This document shows, in pieces, positions 25,327 through 34,270 of a DNA stretch of 35,960 bases. The notes under the pieces are model-generated. The model had not been told where the DNA came from and searched no databases. It saw only the letters and a program-made list of their open reading frames with translations. Position numbers and translations under genes: made by a program. The stretch is taken from positions 1 to 35,960 of the IMG/VR virus record IMGVR_UViG_3300044630_001302; one strand, given 5' to 3'. Origin of the DNA: a virus. Position 1 is the first letter of the stretch. The number at the start of each line of letters is the position of its first letter.

Positions 25327-26232
25327 TTAACCGTTCACTCGGTTGTTCGTCGCATTTTGGGCGTTTCCCGTTAAGGTACTTCCAATGGCAATCGTTTGTT
25401 GTGTATTACGTTGTAATTCACCGTATAATCCGTTTACTAAACCCGATAAGTTTTGCAACTGGGCTTGTTGTGCTGTTTGTGTAGCTGTTTGATTAACGTT
25501 AGTTACAACATCTACATTACCAGAACGAACATTTTCAGCCGCTAACTGACGTGACAACTGTACTTCTAGTACACCTACTTCACGTTGTAATTGTAATTCG
25601 CGAGCATTTGGGAGTTGATCTTTAAGATCTGCGATTGCGGCACGTGTAATATTACCATCAGCAACAACTGTAGCTGTGATAATTTGTGTATTACGTAAAC
25701 CATCAATAGCAGCGTCTTTAGCGGCTAATGCAGATGCTGCTGCAGATGCGGCAATAGAAGCATTAGTTGCAGCAAATTGTGTATTAACATTTGCACTCAA
25801 TACTGCGATATTTGATTCAATATCATTAGAGTGACTATCAATACTATTAATAATATTTGCCTGACCTTGCATTTGAGCAATCTGAGCTTGTAATACTTGG
25901 TTTTGAGTAGCTGCATTACCTTGGTAGACAGCTGCTTGTAAATCACCTTCAGCTTGCCATACTTCCTTACCAACTTGCGCTACATCACGTCTTACTGCTC
26001 CAATATCCTGCATGGTATTAACCCCATTCACAATCCCTTGTACTTCACTTACTGTTGCTCCGCGTTCGGCTGCTACAGCTGCCGCTGCACCATCACCGTT
26101 GTTGCCGAACAATCCACCTCTCCCACCGAAAAGAGCCGCACCTAAGATTAAAGGTGTGATTGCGCCCATTCCCATGTCATTTCCACCAGCCTGTGGCATT
26201 GTAAAGATATTTGGTGTTGTCATGTCAGCCAT
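25327..26232 (-). CDS. Pilot-like virion protein, Gly-rich N-terminus and long helices
   Basis: A 301-residue protein with a hydrophobic, glycine-rich segment at about residues 20-50 (MGAITPLILGAALFGGRGG) followed by Ala/Gln/Asn-rich helices: QAEGDLQAAVYQGNAATQNQ, an Ala-rich stretch near 160, and QLQREVGVLEVQLSRQLAAE. The combination of one membrane-active end with long amphipathic helices is like DNA pilot and ejection proteins of other phages, so I infer a virion or ejection role. AAGGAGTACTAA precedes the ATG. It could also be a tail-fibre accessory protein. Confidence 0.6.
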   Translation of the reverse strand: MADMTTPNIFTMPQAGGNDMGMGAITPLILGAALFGGRGGLFGNNGDGAAAAVAAERGATVSEVQGIVNGVNTMQDIGAVRRDVAQVGKEVWQAEGDLQAAVYQGNAATQNQVLQAQIAQMQGQANIINSIDSHSNDIESNIAVLSANVNTQFAATNASIAASAAASALAAKDAAIDGLRNTQIITATVVADGNITRAAIADLKDQLPNARELQLQREVGVLEVQLSRQLAAENVRSGNVDVVTNVNQTATQTAQQAQLQNLSGLVNGLYGELQRNTQQTIAIGSTLTGNAQNATNNRVNG

Positions 26233-26242
26233 TTAGTACTCC

Positions 26243-26446
26243 TTAAGAATTTAAAAGTGTTGTTGTATTTTCCTCTACAACTTGAGGTATTTTGAAGAAG
26301 AATTGTGCTTCTTCTATTGTATCAAACCAATACCATCCTTCAATGGGTAATCCATAAGTATCTTTTTCTGATTCAAAAAGACTATATAATCCACTTTCTA
26401 CTTGTGAACCATAATATAATTCATTGTTATCATATTTGTAAAACAT
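26243..26446 (-). CDS. 67-residue phage protein next to fibre gene
   Basis: MFYKYDNNELYYGSQVESGL... with GWYWFDTIEEAQFFF matches a small family often found beside phage tail fibre genes, usually annotated as hypothetical or as a fibre-assembly helper. It directly follows the 766-residue BspA-repeat protein, with a 4-base gap. A chaperone role for that protein is possible. Confidence 0.6.
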   Translation of the reverse strand: MFYKYDNNELYYGSQVESGLYSLFESEKDTYGLPIEGWYWFDTIEEAQFFFKIPQVVEENTTTLLNS

Positions 26447-26450
26447 ATTT

Positions 26451-28751
26451 TTATCCTACTATTGTATAATTTCTTGCTAATGCCTCAAATGTATTTAAAA
26501 ATCTGAAGCTTACAGACGTAGCAGACATTGGTATTGTTGAAATAGGACGATCTAATGTAATAGATGTATTTGCTACAAACGATACCACTTTAGTAGCCCA
26601 TCTAACTACCCCAGTCCCTGATGAATTTACTGTCACTAATGGTCCTCCACTTGTCAAAGATACTTGAAAATTAGTTGATGTAGAGTTGATAACATAATAT
26701 AGAGTAAATGTAATAATAGAAGTAGTTGTATTTACTGATGTAAAGAATATCTTATCACCATCACTAAATCCATGAGCAGTTGTAGTAGTAACTGTATTTG
26801 TTCCAGTTGTAAAAGTAACTGTTCTAGTTGTAGGAGTTGAAATATACATACCAACTTGAAGTGTTGATGTAGCTGAAGTTGTTAAAACAGTAGTACTTGC
26901 TGCACCTGTACAACTTAATGTTGGACCAGCAGTTGCACCTGTTGCAACAGTAATAGTCATAAGTTGAGTAGGTGAAATTTTTGCTACATTTGCAAATATA
27001 GATTCAAGTTGTGTTTTATTTAATCTTGTATTTAAAAATGAAGTACCACCTCTAATAATCATATTACATTTTTGTAAATTATACGCGCTAGCAGCAACTG
27101 TAGTAAAACCTCCAATCGGACAAGCAGTAGTAACTAATGCCGGTACAGTAACTATACCAGAACCTTGAAACATACTTGACATATTAGTACATGCTACTGT
27201 ATTAAATGTAGGAATTGCAGCTAAACTAAAACAACTATTAAACATACTTGTCATATTTAACACATTACCGGTATTAAAAGATGGAACTGACGTCAATGCA
27301 GTACAACCATTAAACATATATGACATATCTAACACATTACCAGTATTAAAAGATGGAGCAGATGTCAATGCAGCACAATTATTAAACATATTTGACATAT
27401 TACTAACATTTGTTGTAGTAAAAGATGGAACAGATGTCAAACTAAGACAATTATAAAACATATATGACGTATTAGTATTTGCTGGTGTATTGAAAGATGG
27501 GACTGACGTCAATGCAGGACAATTATAAAACATATATGACGTATTATTACATACTGATGAAGTAAAAGATGGAACTGACGTCAATGCAACACAATTATAA
27601 AACATACTTGCCATAGTAGTAACCGCATTTGTTTTAAACGATGGAATTGATGTCAGTGAACTACAACCGGAAAACATATTTGACATATCAGTAACATTTG
27701 TTGTAGTAAATAGATTTACTTTTTTTAATTTAGAACAACCGGAAAACATTCCAGACGTTAAACCTATACTCGGAGTTGCTAATATTGGACTTTCTTCTAA
27801 ATTACTGCAACCACTAAACATTGAATTGGCATTATAAGTTCCAGTTGTATCTAATATAACTCTTTTTAATGATTTACAACCTTGAAACATAGCTTGTCCA
27901 TTCGAGCCTACTTTCATCGGTGGTGGTGAATCTAATGAATAACAGTTATTAAACATTAAAGAAGAATTATTATTTGATGATGTATTAAATGTAGACGGCA
28001 ACGATACTAATGAATAACAGTTATAAAACATATATGACATACTGGTACACCATGCTGTATTAAAACTTGGAATTGTTTGTAATGCAGAACAACCATAAAA
28101 CATACTTGAACAATTTATAAATGCAGCTGATGTATCAATTATTACATTTTTTAATGCAGAACAACCATAAAACATATAACCATTTGATTGATTATTAGCT
28201 ATAACACCGATGGTTGCTTGTTCAAGTAACCATGGTTTAATTGCAGTATCGCCGCCTGTAACATTAAACGCATTCATTGTTGGCATATTTACAGAAATAT
28301 CCAACCAATTGGTAGCATAAGTTGTTTGGGGATTACTTGGATGTGGATTATGTAAATACATACTTGTAACATTATTCACAGTAACAGGAGTTACTGTAAT
28401 AATTGCTTGTTTATATGTTAAATTATTACGTGTAATTAAAGTAGTATTACTAACATCATATGTTGAATAATCATATTCATGTGAAGCAGTTACACCTGTA
28501 GCATACGTATTATTAGTTCCGTCACCCCAATCTACATAATAACTACCAGAGCTATTATTTACTCGGAATGCAACATAATTTGCATTTTCAAAAATAGCAT
28601 ATAATCCAACAAACTTATAATCAGTTGTAAGTAATGTCGGTAATGTCAACCACCCTGTAGGCCGAGTATATGGAGTAACTGTAGTCTCTTGATCTGGTGC
28701 AGATAATTTTTTATAATCAATTGATTTTGATTGAATATTGCCAATTGACAT
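26451..28751 (-). CDS. Tail fibre/receptor protein with PKD and BspA-type repeats
   Basis: A 766-residue protein in three parts. Residues about 1-130 hold a PKD-like domain (YYVDWGDGTNN...HEYDYS). Residues about 190-530 are about 15 repeats of roughly 24 residues with the core MFxxCxxLTSxPSF, the BspA / DUF285 leucine-rich type, which folds as a solenoid with a ladder of cysteines. The C-terminal 230 residues are Thr/Ser-rich and beta-like. Such repeats bind host surfaces or proteins in bacteria. Here the gene lies among tail-fibre genes, so a receptor-binding or decoration role is likely. The start overlaps the upstream stop as TAATG. The last repeat lacks its cysteine. Confidence 0.75.
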   Translation of the reverse strand: MSIGNIQSKSIDYKKLSAPDQETTVTPYTRPTGWLTLPTLLTTDYKFVGLYAIFENANYVAFRVNNSSGSYYVDWGDGTNNTYATGVTASHEYDYSTYDVSNTTLITRNNLTYKQAIITVTPVTVNNVTSMYLHNPHPSNPQTTYATNWLDISVNMPTMNAFNVTGGDTAIKPWLLEQATIGVIANNQSNGYMFYGCSALKNVIIDTSAAFINCSSMFYGCSALQTIPSFNTAWCTSMSYMFYNCYSLVSLPSTFNTSSNNNSSLMFNNCYSLDSPPPMKVGSNGQAMFQGCKSLKRVILDTTGTYNANSMFSGCSNLEESPILATPSIGLTSGMFSGCSKLKKVNLFTTTNVTDMSNMFSGCSSLTSIPSFKTNAVTTMASMFYNCVALTSVPSFTSSVCNNTSYMFYNCPALTSVPSFNTPANTNTSYMFYNCLSLTSVPSFTTTNVSNMSNMFNNCAALTSAPSFNTGNVLDMSYMFNGCTALTSVPSFNTGNVLNMTSMFNSCFSLAAIPTFNTVACTNMSSMFQGSGIVTVPALVTTACPIGGFTTVAASAYNLQKCNMIIRGGTSFLNTRLNKTQLESIFANVAKISPTQLMTITVATGATAGPTLSCTGAASTTVLTTSATSTLQVGMYISTPTTRTVTFTTGTNTVTTTTAHGFSDGDKIFFTSVNTTTSIITFTLYYVINSTSTNFQVSLTSGGPLVTVNSSGTGVVRWATKVVSFVANTSITLDRPISTIPMSATSVSFRFLNTFEALARNYTIVG
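27160..28200 (-). repeat. Tandem ~72-bp repeats in the BspA-type gene
   Basis: About 15 units encode variants of SxMFxxCxALTSVPSFxT. The units closest to 27240-27600 are most alike in DNA; those towards 28200 are more diverged. This fits growth of the array by unequal recombination at its C-terminal end. Confidence 0.8.
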
Positions 28752-29077
28752 TATGCAATCTCCGATCCAAATAATGAGAATGAAACACTGGCATTTGCTA
28801 CGTAGACTGTAATAACATCAGTCGTTGCTAATGTAATACCTAATGTTAAAAAAACAGAATCACCTTGGTTTATAGGGGAATCATATACAATATAATGTTG
28901 TGGTGCTAATGTAGCACCAGCTGGACGAATTGCAACTCTATAGGTAGTTGCTTGTCCAGTGTTTGCAATTACTAATGTACTGCATACTGCTGAAGTTGCA
29001 GCTGGTACTGTATATAAGTTTGTATTTGTTGTTATAGCTGGGGCTGATTGTCCCAGTACTTTGTATGTTGTTGCCAT
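28751..29077 (-). CDS. 108-residue beta-rich virion protein
   Basis: MATTYKVLGQSAPAITTNTN... is a beta-sandwich-like protein (AVCSTLVIANTGQATTYRVA, then DSPINQGDSVFLTLG) of a type common among phage tail-tip and fibre genes, where it is annotated only as a structural or hypothetical protein. Its stop is coupled to the next gene as TAATG. A decoration or fibre-attachment role is likely from context alone. Confidence 0.65.
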   Translation of the reverse strand: MATTYKVLGQSAPAITTNTNLYTVPAATSAVCSTLVIANTGQATTYRVAIRPAGATLAPQHYIVYDSPINQGDSVFLTLGITLATTDVITVYVANASVSFSLFGSEIA

Positions 29078-29081
29078 TTTT

Positions 29082-29285
29082 TTATGCCCCCATTAGTAGA
29101 AAATTAGTTTCGAGACCACTAACAGTGCTACTGCCACCAATTGCACTAATAATACCATTATTAATAGTTATTGTTGTACCGTCTACTTTTACAATACCAA
29201 GAACTGTAGTACTTGCCGTTTGGATAATAACTTTACCGCCAGTTGCGCTAATAGTGTCGGTAGTATGATCAAAATTAATTGACAT
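29082..29285 (-). CDS. 67-residue protein, fibre-region
   Basis: MSINFDHTTDTISATGGKVI... is a short, beta-rich protein with repeated T/I/V strands (TTVLGIVKVDGTTITINNGI). It resembles the short N-terminal repeat unit found at the start of many phage fibre proteins (a 'GxVxVDGxTI' pattern). It may be a detached fibre module or a cofactor of one. One base separates it from the upstream stop at 29287. Confidence 0.6.
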   Translation of the reverse strand: MSINFDHTTDTISATGGKVIIQTASTTVLGIVKVDGTTITINNGIISAIGGSSTVSGLETNFLLMGA

Positions 29286-29286
29286 A

Positions 29287-29580
29287 TTATACTCCTACGG
29301 CACCCGCCATATCAGGTTGTTGAACTACCCAGTTATAAGATTTTTCAAGAAATGCTGTACCATTTTGTGCTTCAATTTCTAATAATGGTACATGATAACG
29401 TCTAAAATCAACATCACGAGTATCTTCATTAAGCGGACGTGAAGCATAGCCCACAACATCAATCATAACTGAGAATGTCGCACCACGTTGACGGCCAATG
29501 GATGATGTAACAATACGGAAGTAAGCGCCTGAAAAAGGAACTCCGTAATTGCTTGTTTGTAAATCTATTTGAATTGCCAT
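29287..29580 (-). CDS. 97-residue virion protein
   Basis: MAIQIDLQTSNYGVPFSGAY... has the form of a small beta-rich tail-tip protein, with RQRGATFSVMIDVVGYASRP at the centre and FLEKSYNWVVQQPDM at the end. Homologues occur in fibre regions of other phages without known function. AAGGAAACAA precedes the ATG. Confidence 0.6.
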   Translation of the reverse strand: MAIQIDLQTSNYGVPFSGAYFRIVTSSIGRQRGATFSVMIDVVGYASRPLNEDTRDVDFRRYHVPLLEIEAQNGTAFLEKSYNWVVQQPDMAGAVGV

Positions 29581-29589
29581 TTTGTTTCC

Positions 29590-31470
29590 TTATGCGTTAA
29601 TTACTTCAACTGAATCAATATTACAAACCCAGCGAATATTTGTAGCTGATTTATACCCACTAGTGACCGCTAATCCTTTATTTGTATTATCAGCTGTAAA
29701 AGTTGGAACTGCTCCTAATCCTATTGTATCGACAATAGTATCTACAGAAATACTTGAAATTGATACTGTTCCGCCATTGTTAACAATAGCACCTTTAAAC
29801 ATATAAGATGCCATATTAGCAGATGCAGATTGCTTGGCTATTAGAGTGCCAAAGAATGTCATAGCTTGGTTGGTTGCCACGATAAGCTGGTTGTCTGTAG
29901 AGGCTGCCGCTTGGTTTGAAGTTAAGACGACTGCTGTCGTGGTTGTAGTAGCTGCGCGAAGAACTATCTTACCAAATTGAGCATCGCCATTAGCTCCAAA
30001 AAACCTTGATGCAAAAGTATATTTTCCAAACTGCGACGATTTTGCTGAACTGCCTATCGCAACCGATGCTTCTCCCGCTGCAAGAGACGTGTATCCACTG
30101 CCACTATCCGTGCTTATTGCTACACCTCCAGTCCCTGTCACTGAGGAGTTAGTTCCAAGAGCAATCCCAGTATAAGAAGAAGGACTGCAGTTAGCATTAT
30201 ATCCAATAGCAATTGATTGTTGACCTGCTGAAACAGAATTATATCCAATAGCAATACCTTGCCAACCTGATTTAGCATGATACCCAATAGCAATACCATT
30301 TGCACCATTCGCTCCATATGTACTTGTATGGTCTGCAATAATTGCAGAGAAAGTATTCGTACTAGAAGCATAAGAATCGCCAATTGCTATAGAGCCTGTT
30401 CCTACAGAAACCGCACCGTATCCTGACGAGCCTTGTCCAATCGCCATACTACAAGTACCACTGGCAGCTGCATTAAAACCCATTGCTATAGATTGTTGAC
30501 CAGTGGCAGTTGCGCCCATAACAGCTACTGCATATAAATTGTTTGCGTTTGCTGAACACCCAATTGCAACTGAATAGGTACTTTGAGATTTAGCTGCGTA
30601 GCCGATAGTCATACTACTTGCTCCAGTAGCCCCATAGATACTAGAATTGCTTGCAGTATTAGCAGCAAAACTGTCTGTACCAGATGCGTAAGAGCCGCCT
30701 AGGGCCATTGCCCCTGAGCCTGTTACAGCTCTTGACCCAGCTCCACCAGAATTATCCCCAATAGCTGCCGAATAGTTTGAGCTTGCTGAAGTATCTAAAC
30801 CGATAGCCGTAGAACCTGTACCACTGGATATTGCAGGGTTTCCAGATAAATTTGAGCCTATAGCGATTGAGAAATTTCCAGACGCTGTAGAGCCGCTATT
30901 TGATGCTGTCCCTATAGCAATAGCACTTCGCCCAGACGCTACAGGGCGTAAATCGGTACTTACAATATTCTCAGCATACCCGCGCATTGTCTTTTTATAA
31001 GACGTTTGCCAGTTTGTACCATCACAAACAATATCAAGACCTTCGCCACGTCTTAAAATAAGCGTAGCAACACCATCAATCGTTTCAGCGGCATTTGGGT
31101 CAATCGTAATAGCATCTGCAACAGTTGCAGACGTATTCCAAATAGTACAAGTAAATCCAGAACCAAGTGTTGCAGCGGCTGTTAAACTGACAGTGAACGT
31201 ACCAGAAGTACAATTAATAATTTTACCTAAATCTGCAGCCGTTACGGTATATGCTACTGCTGTATTGACAATAGTTAAAGCTGCACTACCTACAGTAATA
31301 TCCCCAGAGCCTAATATGCTGTTTCCGCCAACAGTTTTAATATTTGTACCAGACACTAATGTCGCTTGCTTGCTATCTACAGCGTTAACCAGGTTCTGCA
31401 GATTGGTATCCATTTCAGTAATAGTTAAAGCAGAACCTTTATCAGCCCGCTTAGTAATAGCAGTAGCCAT
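29590..31470 (-). CDS. Tail fibre with YadA-head-like repeats
   Basis: A 626-residue protein. The start (GSALTITEMDTNLQNL, about residues 12-27) is typical of phage fibre N-termini. A beta-rich domain follows to about residue 165 (with DGTNWQ near 150). From about 185 to 470 it has many repeats of the form SxAIGxxSxA (YadA head / Hep_Hag type), which form a trimeric left-handed beta roll. The C-terminal 130 residues are a globular domain without an evident self-cleaving chaperone motif. This is a host-adhesion fibre or tip protein. GGAGTAGGAC precedes the ATG. Confidence 0.82.
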   Translation of the reverse strand: MATAITKRADKGSALTITEMDTNLQNLVNAVDSKQATLVSGTNIKTVGGNSILGSGDITVGSAALTIVNTAVAYTVTAADLGKIINCTSGTFTVSLTAAATLGSGFTCTIWNTSATVADAITIDPNAAETIDGVATLILRRGEGLDIVCDGTNWQTSYKKTMRGYAENIVSTDLRPVASGRSAIAIGTASNSGSTASGNFSIAIGSNLSGNPAISSGTGSTAIGLDTSASSNYSAAIGDNSGGAGSRAVTGSGAMALGGSYASGTDSFAANTASNSSIYGATGASSMTIGYAAKSQSTYSVAIGCSANANNLYAVAVMGATATGQQSIAMGFNAAASGTCSMAIGQGSSGYGAVSVGTGSIAIGDSYASSTNTFSAIIADHTSTYGANGANGIAIGYHAKSGWQGIAIGYNSVSAGQQSIAIGYNANCSPSSYTGIALGTNSSVTGTGGVAISTDSGSGYTSLAAGEASVAIGSSAKSSQFGKYTFASRFFGANGDAQFGKIVLRAATTTTTAVVLTSNQAAASTDNQLIVATNQAMTFFGTLIAKQSASANMASYMFKGAIVNNGGTVSISSISVDTIVDTIGLGAVPTFTADNTNKGLAVTSGYKSATNIRWVCNIDSVEVINA

Positions 31471-31480
31471 GTCCTACTCC

Positions 31481-31942
31481 TTAAGTAATTTGGAGTTTCC
31501 AATTTAGTGTTAAGGTATCTGCGGCTGCTTTATCAATTACGTTAGTAAACACCGTACGAGCAACCAAAGTGCCTGCTGAAGATGCATTAAATAATCCAGC
31601 TTCTTTAATAGCAGCGCTAGTGGCCGCGCCTGCAGCCCATGTGGTACTGAATTGAATAGTATCGTTAAGTGCAGTTGTTGTTAATACACTAGAAGTTGCA
31701 GCAGCACGTGAGCTGCCTAACGCAAGAGCTAATGCTGTGTCACCAGGGGCAACAGCTGTGGCACCCGTACCTAATTCGATGTGACTAGGTGAGTTAACTG
31801 TGGGTGTAGCTTGAATGCGATTAACAATCATAGCCTTGCCTGATGTTACAATAGTGTTACTAACTTGTTGGTCAATAATATTGCCATTCGTATCTGTTAG
31901 AATTGCTTCTACAGTACCTTTTAGTTGAAAGTTTTCGTTCAT
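31481..31942 (-). CDS. Tail fibre-associated structural protein
   Basis: A 153-residue protein (MNENFQLKGTVEAILTDTNG...) with IELGTGATAVAPGDTALA, SAAIKEAGLFN and LVARTVFTNV, the hallmark segments of a phage family found next to tail fibre genes. It probably forms a fibre base or collar. The start overlaps the upstream stop as ATGA (31942-31939). Confidence 0.7.
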   Translation of the reverse strand: MNENFQLKGTVEAILTDTNGNIIDQQVSNTIVTSGKAMIVNRIQATPTVNSPSHIELGTGATAVAPGDTALALALGSSRAAATSSVLTTTALNDTIQFSTTWAAGAATSAAIKEAGLFNASSAGTLVARTVFTNVIDKAAADTLTLNWKLQIT

Positions 31943-33339
31943 GTTGGGTATACTCCGAAGTAAAGAGGGTCTATATAAGTAGAATCCAAGTAGTCTTGGA
32001 ATTGGTATTGAGTTGTAGAATCTGAAATTGATAAAGAATCAGATAATGATTTTGTGTAATCAGCAGAAATTGTATCAGATATTATTACAGATTCCGATAA
32101 AGGTTTATTTAATATAAAGTCTATAGGGTCACTAAATGATAGATTATCTAGAATAATAGTATTTCTAATTAAGCTAACTGAATCCAATAATGCAATTGGT
32201 GATATAAAATCTTTTGCCAGTATTAATGAGATAGTATCCATTAAGGATAACACTTCATTATCTACGGGAGCACCTTTGAATTTAAGATAATCGGCTGCAT
32301 CAATAGCACTAAATGTGTCAATAAGTTCTTTAGTAAAATCTATACCAATAATATCAGAGATGCTAATAGCCTCTAATGTTAAATCAGATTCAGCATCGCT
32401 AGTTGCATCAATAAATTGGAAAATATCGAAGACTTCTTTGATAAATAATATTTCTGAATAGTCTTGACTGCCGAAAGTTTCAATGAGTGGGTTATCTCTA
32501 ACTATTTCAATCGAATCTAAAGGCGTTAAATACTCTTGAAGTGGAATATCTCTCTCTATTACGATTGTCTCATTTATATTAAAATTTTCTTGGAGTTCTA
32601 CGGAACGCTCTTTAACTAATATATCAGTCACGCTAAGTATGTCGAATATTTCTTTACCTACAGAGACGTTTATAATGTCCTGTAAATTTAAAGCATCTAA
32701 TATTGGTCTTGATAGATTTAATTCTATTAAATCACTTGAAGTGAGAAAATCATTTAAAATTTTAACGCGTTCTATAGCAACAACATCTGATGCTACAAAT
32801 AGCTCACTATCCACTTCAGTCTCTTCATCAGAGAAGAAGTCTATTAGCGTAAATGTTTCCAAGATATTTTTGGTTAAATTTAATGATATATTGTCGCCAC
32901 AAGAAATATAACTAAGTAGTTCTTTAGTTTGTAATAATGAGACAATATCTATAGCAGAATAAACATCGGCTAAAGCTCTATCCATTACTTTAATAATTGT
33001 TATAATTTCTGATATAGTAATATTTTCCAATAAATCTTTAGCTCTAATTAAACTAATATTATCGCCAAAAATAGAAATATCTATAAATGGTTTTGTTATA
33101 GCCAATGCAATCTTATCATCAATCGTTACAGTTTCTAGCAATTCTCGCGAACGAGCAAGCGTAATATTATCTGAAAATAGATATAAATCACGTATTTTAT
33201 TTAAATACCCTCCAAACCTAACAGGCTCATTCGTGTCATAAGCTATATTAATAGGGTTTTGTTTTGGCGCTACAAACTTATTAACTGTTGTAGTTGCAAC
33301 AATAGGAGCTTTTGTATCTAAACTGACAACTATTTTCAT
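31939..33339 (-). CDS. 466-residue protein of ~20-residue acidic repeats
   Basis: After an N-terminal anchor of about 45 residues (MKIVVSLDTKAPIVATTTVN...), the protein consists of about 20 loosely repeated units of the form (I/L)xDxIxLxxxKxLxExxxx, ending in a short Ser/Asp-rich part (SLSISDSTTQ) and an aromatic tail (YIDPLYFGVYP). The alternating pattern suggests a beta solenoid or fibrous shaft. It is flanked by fibre and virion genes and is coupled to both by ATGA overlaps, so a virion structural role is probable. I do not recognise a named family. Confidence 0.7.
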   Translation of the reverse strand: MKIVVSLDTKAPIVATTTVNKFVAPKQNPINIAYDTNEPVRFGGYLNKIRDLYLFSDNITLARSRELLETVTIDDKIALAITKPFIDISIFGDNISLIRAKDLLENITISEIITIIKVMDRALADVYSAIDIVSLLQTKELLSYISCGDNISLNLTKNILETFTLIDFFSDEETEVDSELFVASDVVAIERVKILNDFLTSSDLIELNLSRPILDALNLQDIINVSVGKEIFDILSVTDILVKERSVELQENFNINETIVIERDIPLQEYLTPLDSIEIVRDNPLIETFGSQDYSEILFIKEVFDIFQFIDATSDAESDLTLEAISISDIIGIDFTKELIDTFSAIDAADYLKFKGAPVDNEVLSLMDTISLILAKDFISPIALLDSVSLIRNTIILDNLSFSDPIDFILNKPLSESVIISDTISADYTKSLSDSLSISDSTTQYQFQDYLDSTYIDPLYFGVYPT

Positions 33340-33914
33340 GGAACAACATCAGTAGGACTGAATAATATCTCTACCATGCCTCTAATAGGTTTCCAAGTTC
33401 GTCTATAGCCAGAAGGGTTTGTTGGTTCTGTAACACTAAGTTCAAAGAAACCATATACAGAATATCCTACTTTAGGCTGTACGGCCCATGTTGAGCCTAA
33501 GTCACTAGGGAATCTAATATAAATATCATTAATACTAATTTCCACAAAATCATTTGAAGTTAGGACATCTGTAGTTGTGATAACTACACATTTATAATAT
33601 TTAGAGTTATATAAAACTACATCGCCATATGAATATGTATTACTTGGAATATATACAGTTGGTGTATTTGGCTTAACGACAGAGAGAGGTGTCTGTATAC
33701 CACTAGTTTTTATATCGAGAGGTTTAGTTTCCTGTTCAACTTCATTTTTTGCTTCTATAACTACTGCTTCAAAAGTATAGGCAAGAGAAGCATTTGTTAT
33801 AAAACTTAATGTAATAGGGAATTCTAATTGCTCTCCCTTTACAAATGACCATAATACATTACCACCGTCATTGATAAGGTCATCTTCAATAACTGTTAGC
33901 TTAGACCTTGCCAT
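33336..33914 (-). CDS. 192-residue virion protein
   Basis: A beta-rich protein (MARSKLTVIEDDLINDGGNV...) with a central segment (YSYGDVVLYNSKYYKCVV, about residues 94-111) that looks like a small carbohydrate-binding module of the CBM5/12 type. The C-terminal part has GYRRTWKPIRGMVEILF. This could help bind cell-surface sugars. It overlaps the upstream gene by 14 bases and the downstream gene as ATGA. Assignment of the module is tentative. Confidence 0.6.
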   Translation of the reverse strand: MARSKLTVIEDDLINDGGNVLWSFVKGEQLEFPITLSFITNASLAYTFEAVVIEAKNEVEQETKPLDIKTSGIQTPLSVVKPNTPTVYIPSNTYSYGDVVLYNSKYYKCVVITTTDVLTSNDFVEISINDIYIRFPSDLGSTWAVQPKVGYSVYGFFELSVTEPTNPSGYRRTWKPIRGMVEILFSPTDVVP

Positions 33915-34260
33915 TTCTTAACTCCGATCTATCTGCCTTGTTATCCAACTTACTAAGCACTTGATCCAGTTTCCTTCCTAGAGACTCGCCTAGATCTTTC
34001 AAGTCCTGTTTCTTTGCATAATGGTCTGCCATTTGCAATTCTAGGTCTTCTAATTTGTCTAGCTTTTTGGATATTTCAGTAAGTTGTAGTTGCATATCAC
34101 TACGTTTAACGTAGTCATTTGCGATTAATAATTTTAAAGCGTTCACTTCTTTCTCAGAGTCTGCTAGGCTCGTTTGTATTCCATTTAATTTTGCTACACC
34201 TAATGTAGCAATGAAACTAACAATACCTAAGACTATGTTTACCCAGTCTTGTGTATCCAT
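33901..34260 (-). CDS. Membrane-anchored coiled-coil protein, holin-like
   Basis: With the ATG at 34260 (AAAGGATTAAAG upstream, inside and after the terminase stop) the protein has 119 residues: one transmembrane helix at about residues 7-26 (VNIVLGIVSFIATLGVAKL), then a long charged coiled coil. An in-frame ATG at 34287 would lie inside the terminase gene and lacks a better site. One-helix proteins with a cytoplasmic coiled coil include XhlA-type and other class III holin partners. A lysis role is possible, as is a virion or membrane anchor. Confidence 0.5.
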   Translation of the reverse strand: MDTQDWVNIVLGIVSFIATLGVAKLNGIQTSLADSEKEVNALKLLIANDYVKRSDMQLQLTEISKKLDKLEDLELQMADHYAKKQDLKDLGESLGRKLDQVLSKLDNKADRSELRNGKV

Positions 34261-34270
34261 CTTTAATCCT

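Noticed and set aside
27160-28200. CRISPR array
   Set aside because: The regular repeats are translated, vary between units, and have no constant repeat/unique spacer structure.
26451-28751. Diversity-generating retroelement target in the repeat-rich fibre gene
   Set aside because: No reverse transcriptase gene or template repeat was found in the window, and variation among units looks like duplication and drift.
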